NCBI GenBank assembly: GCA_028023455.1
Contig: JAQFVV010006274.1
Coordinates: 2,792,001-2,856,000 of the forward strand
Direction: 5' to 3'
DNA length: 64,000 nt
DNA from: Epiperipatus broadwayi
Lineage: Eukaryota > Onychophora > Udeonychophora > Euonychophora > Peripatidae
Shown here: positions 60,721 to 64,000 of the stretch, one piece after another
Layout: every line of letters starts with the position of its first letter
How positions within the stretch are numbered: position 1 is the stretch's first letter
Notes under the pieces: model-generated
The model's database searches: none
Told to the model about the DNA's origin: nothing
The model's input: only the letters and a program-made list of their open reading frames with translations
Made by a program: the position numbers and the translations under genes

Positions 60721-60832
60721 TAATTAGAAGGATTTGAACTCAGAATTTTTCAGTCAACTTATCCTCTGTTTCTTAAGATGGAGTGGAGGATGAATTGAAT
60801 GAAAAATTCTGAGTTCAAATCCCTCTAATTAC
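60721..60832. repeat. 46-bp inverted repeat with tRNA T-arm-like ends
   Basis: Arms at 60721-60766 and 60786-60832 are inverted copies with a few mismatches around a 19-bp loop. Each arm contains GAGTTCAAATCC, a B-box-like motif also seen at the ends of family R units. It looks like a minimal head-to-head pair of a tRNA-like end. Confidence 0.75.
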
Positions 60833-61099
60833 CTTATCTATTAACTTTTTATTTCAATCTTTTATTCTTTGCACTCTTTTCTAATACTTCTGAATAGTTC
60901 TATCTCAGTTTTATCAACTAAATGGTAACTAGTGTTTTCCTAAAGATTTGTGATAATGTATTAGTTGTATTTATATATTGGATTATTTCCATAATCTAAT
61001 ATTAAGTATTGAATGTCTTTAGAAAAATTTAACTTTATTTAAATATTCCAATTACATTCAGCTGTTAGTAATAGCACATAGATTAGTATATGCACAACA

Positions 61100-61150
61100 T
61101 TTTGAGATGTATTATTATCCTTTCCTCTTCGGGTATTGCTATTCTGATCA
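61100..61150 (-). ncRNA. Penelope small hammerhead variant, decayed (inverted copy)
   Basis: Minus strand reads CCGAAGA, a weak stem II ending CATCTC, AAAAT instead of GAAAC, then GTTGTG. Recognisable only by alignment with the other copies; inactive. Confidence 0.4.
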
Positions 61151-61339
61151 GTGTCGGTACTAGCATGGGACTCGAACCTAGACCCTTAGATTATTAAATA
61201 TTGAAATTTTAAGGGAATGCTCTAATTAACTGAGTCATCCTGACAAAGGCTACAGCCAATAGAAATTTTATATACTTATCTATAAGGTTTCTTTTGATTT
61301 CTCCATTTTTTCCCCAAGAGCAAAGTTGATTAGTGGCTT

Positions 61340-61395
61340 TTATACATTATGTATAGTCACATTAGTTTGCCTTATGGGTTTTGTTATTGTCACGC
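61340..61395 (-). pseudogene. Penelope ORF tail, inverted copy
   Basis: Minus-strand reading gives a block matching the QPSVAIHNVWKPL tail of the ORF at 35.4 kb, with a stop where the conserved Trp should be. It mirrors the plus-strand tail that follows. Confidence 0.65.
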
Positions 61396-61424
61396 GAACA
61401 GCTTCTATGAATTTTTTTTTGTAT

Positions 61425-61490
61425 CCTATAAATCAACCTAGTGTGACTATACATAATATTTGGAAACCACTTTTTTATTTAAAAAACTGG
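61425..61490 (+). pseudogene. Penelope ORF tail, direct copy
   Basis: INQPSVTIHNIWKPL aligns with ISQPSVAIHNVWKPL at the C-terminus of the RT/GIY-YIG ORF ending at 35502. No upstream domain remains because the copy is truncated at the head-to-head junction. Confidence 0.85.
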
Positions 61491-61654
61491 AAAAATCAGG
61501 AGGAACTTCATAGATAAGTATATGAAATTTCTACTGATTGTTGACTTTGGCAGGATATCCCACTTTGTTAGAGTATTATCTTAAATTTCAATATTCAAAA
61601 ATCTAAATGTTCAGGTTCAATTTCCATGTTAGTACTATAACTGGTTATATAGTA

Positions 61655-61705
61655 ACATTTGAAGAAGAGAGGATAATATTTCTCAAAATGTTGTGCATAT
61701 AACCT
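61655..61705 (+). ncRNA. Penelope small hammerhead variant, decayed (direct copy)
   Basis: TTGAAGA, extra A, stem II GAGA/TCTC still paired, AAAAT in place of GAAAC, then GTTGTG. The core is damaged, the stem II pairing kept. Confidence 0.45.
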
Positions 61706-61984
61706 GTGTGCTATTGCTAAGACAAACAGTAATTGGAATATTTAAATTAAGTTAAAATTTTCTACTAAAGATATTCAATACTTAATATTAGATGATGGAA
61801 ATAGTCCAATATATAAATACAATTAATGGTAACTATTACTGAGTTCAACTTTCAGTTTGTTGTCTTAAAGATCATGTGATATTTTAAGCAACTAACTTAT
61901 AGAATCATTTATTATACACTAGATATAGTAGCTGCATATCCCATAATAACTATAAGTATTAAATAATTTTTAATCCGTAATATA

Positions 61985-62335
61985 TAGGGTATATGAACAC
62001 AGACTTTCAGATGACCCATCACTCTCCACTCTATATAACAACACTGATACACTCAAGCACATATATGCTGAAAAGATAAATAATCACCAATATACGTATT
62101 TCATGCTAAACCAGCAATCATCAGTTGGTCCAGATTATCATCTCCCACACATATAAACTATAAGTGCTCAGATATATATTAAGATAGACAATCTTCATAC
62201 TTTAATGGACAGGCTCCAATCTACTACACACTCCAACTCTTCAACCGTCCATCCAATTGAAAATCTGAAGATGGAATGCTCGAAGGCCACCCTGAGGCTG
62301 AGATTCTTGTTACACCCATGTTGACCTCCATAATA
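61985..62335 (-). mobile_element. family R hammerhead element, single truncated copy
   Basis: One minus-strand copy of the family R unit, clearly alignable with the inverted unit at 10.1 kb, ending abruptly near 62335 in the part that corresponds to the unit's 5' half. No direct partner here. Target duplication not clear. Confidence 0.8.
62086..62129 (-). ncRNA. type I hammerhead ribozyme motif (R6)
   Basis: Minus strand: ACCAA/TTGGT stem I, CTGATGA (complement of 62118-62124), stem II TGCT/AGCA, GAAA, TACGTA-type stem III and UA at the cleavage site. The pair closing stem II is T-T instead of G-T; otherwise complete. Confidence 0.8.
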
Positions 62336-62576
62336 TTAAAAAGTAAAGTTTCATTTCTTTTGGTTAGATTAATTAAACTTATATTTAACTGTCAAACTAC
62401 TAAAAACAACCAACCATGTGTCATGAAATAGACTGTATTCTATATAAATTAACCATGACTAAAATATTTATAATTAATTGTTATTGCTGAATAAACAAAT
62501 ACTCATTTGAATGTGTATTAAAAAAGCAACAGAAGAATATTTTGAAGCAATCCAATAGAAAATTACTTTCATGTAT

Positions 62577-62577
<1 letters not shown>

Positions 62578-62648
<71 letters not shown>
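62578..62648. repeat. (TA)n microsatellite
   Basis: About 70 bp of uninterrupted TA. Confidence 0.98.
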
Positions 62649-62651
<3 letters not shown>

Positions 62652-64000
62652 TGACAAATATTGCTTTGTACCAAAGATTTATTATTGTAATAGATGATAA
62701 TGATTTATACTCTGATACAATATATTTTATTTCATATATATTTATAATTGATAATATAATAGTTTATATACATACGGAATATTGTGGCAAGAAACTCCCT
62801 GCATGATTTGATGCAGTGATAGAGTGATGGATTCTGGAGCTCATTTCATAAACTGTGCCTCTTAATCTGTTACTTTGGCCACCTAATTTTTCACGAACTC
62901 CTAAACAATAAATCATTTCATTATTTTTTTCCTGTTATTATTTACGTAGTAGTAGGTTACTATTTAGGTTACTATTTACGTAGTAGTAGGGCCTACTATT
63001 AGTGCACGAAATTTACGTGAATTTTCCTGTTTTTTCCTAAACATAAGAACATTTGATTATTTTTTTATTTATAATACTATATTTTTGATATTATTTTCAA
63101 GATATTTGATTTAAAAAAAAAAAACTTTTTGCTAATAACAAAAAATAAAATCATGCTTTCTAAAAATATTGACACAAACAGAGAATGAGAAAATAAAAAA
63201 ATCATATGGTTAATTACTCTGGAGGTCATGTGAAATTCAGGCATCCAAGTGACATGTTGAACATAGGTTACATTTACCTGAACAAATTAAACTTTCCACT
63301 CTCAGTTAAAACTTAATAAATAAATGTTTAGATTTTAAATCTGCTACTTTACCAGTAAGTTAAGTTGCAAGGTGAAATGATTATAAAATAGAAAATTTAA
63401 TGAGAAAACAAGAAAGAAAAGTTAAACTAGTCGGTTTTGGAAAAGACGAAAAATATATAATATAAAGTAGTAGTAATTCATAATGCAAATGGAAAAATAT
63501 TAGACAGATAATATTAGATAATATTGATTATTTAAATGATATTAGATAATATTGATTATTTAAATGATACACTTAGATTGATAGTATAATTATTTAAAAT
63601 ATTTACTAATAAATAAAGATAAAATTGAAATGTGATCAAAAGAGAAACTAGCAATTGGTGTAATAATATGTAGACATTGAAAGCAAGTTGGAGATTTTGA
63701 ATGTAAAACTGAAAATTAGTACATAAAAATATGTTAGTATATATATATAGTATAATAATGATAACAATTAGGTTTAATAAGTTAAATGTCAATACACAGA
63801 ATTGCGTATTAAATAAACTAATGGCTTTGGTATGTTACAATACAAAGCATGCATCACGCAAATGTGGACAGAGAATCAAGTCACATTTTTATGATATCAG
63901 AGTTGAAGATTCATCTGATTAATAAAAAAAAATAAGAATAGCTATCTGTATACAGACAACCTAAAAATAACTTTACAATATATTTGATAATTGAGAAATG
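62649..64000. other. AT-rich intergenic DNA
   Basis: No gene recognised. A short phrase (TTTACGTAGTAGTAGG) is repeated at about 62940 and 62976. Confidence 0.55.
63513..63568. repeat. 28-bp tandem duplication
   Basis: Two identical adjacent 28-bp copies (63513-63540, 63541-63568). Confidence 0.93.

Larger units (their letters stand above)
60932..61824 (+). mobile_element. 5'-truncated Penelope-like element, head-to-head pair
   Basis: Bracketed by a perfect 11-bp duplication, AATGGTAACTA (60921-60931 and 61825-61835). An inverted copy (60932 to about 61400) and a direct copy (about 61401-61824) each comprise the end of the ORF and a terminal repeat, joined at their truncated 5' ends. The inverted arm also runs past the terminal repeat into sequence matching the ORF start, exactly as at 32.4 kb. 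The tRNA-like modules and hammerhead variants are worn. Same family as the element at 15.15 kb and related to that at 32.4 kb. Confidence 0.88.

Overview
This window looks like repeat-dominated intergenic DNA from a metazoan nuclear genome. By eye it is roughly three quarters A+T, and CpG is scarce in most of it. (TA)n, (CT)n and (TG)n runs are common, and there are no operons, long host ORFs or convincing multi-exon genes. All long coding similarity belongs to retroelements. I cannot name the species; the mix of Penelope-like elements, RTE-like LINEs and hammerhead repeats fits several invertebrate groups.

Layout. 2.7-4.1 kb: a 602-bp inverted-repeat unit with a hammerhead-like core, a 99-bp tRNA-derived insertion with a perfect 17-bp target duplication, and a possible Penelope C-terminal scrap. 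6.8-9.0 kb: a decayed RTE-like LINE on the minus strand. 10.1-11.3 kb: a non-autonomous element ('family R') carrying a type I hammerhead ribozyme motif, flanked by a 12-bp duplication. 15.15-15.67 kb: a small Penelope terminal-repeat pair. 24.2-26.6 kb: a CpG-retaining segment without a recognised gene. 27.9-30.0 kb: a 410-bp tandem array ('family S') folded into a large palindrome, each unit with a hammerhead motif. 32.4-35.9 kb: a nearly complete Penelope-like retrotransposon (RT plus GIY-YIG endonuclease, one frameshift) between 11-bp duplications. 36.1-40.6 kb: an old Ty3/gypsy LTR retrotransposon. 42.9-43.6 kb: a second family R locus. 46.7-47.8 kb: another decayed non-LTR retrotransposon. 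55-61 kb: microsatellites and perfect hairpins. 60.9-61.8 kb: a head-to-head Penelope remnant with an 11-bp duplication. 62.0-62.3 kb: a third, truncated family R copy.

Most interesting reading. At least three unrelated sequence families (R, S, Penelope terminal repeats) carry hammerhead ribozyme cores, and a fourth locus (3.2 kb) has a degenerate one. Nearly all of these loci are built as an inverted partial copy followed by one or more direct copies. Where target duplications can be read they are 10-12 bp, both for the Penelope copies and for the protein-less family R element. This supports (inference) that families R and S are retrozyme-like non-autonomous elements that form RNA monomers or circles by self-cleavage and are integrated by the Penelope RT/GIY-YIG machinery. 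The single nearly full-length Penelope copy here is itself broken by a frameshift and has Asn in place of a catalytic Asp, so any current activity would have to come from elsewhere in the genome.
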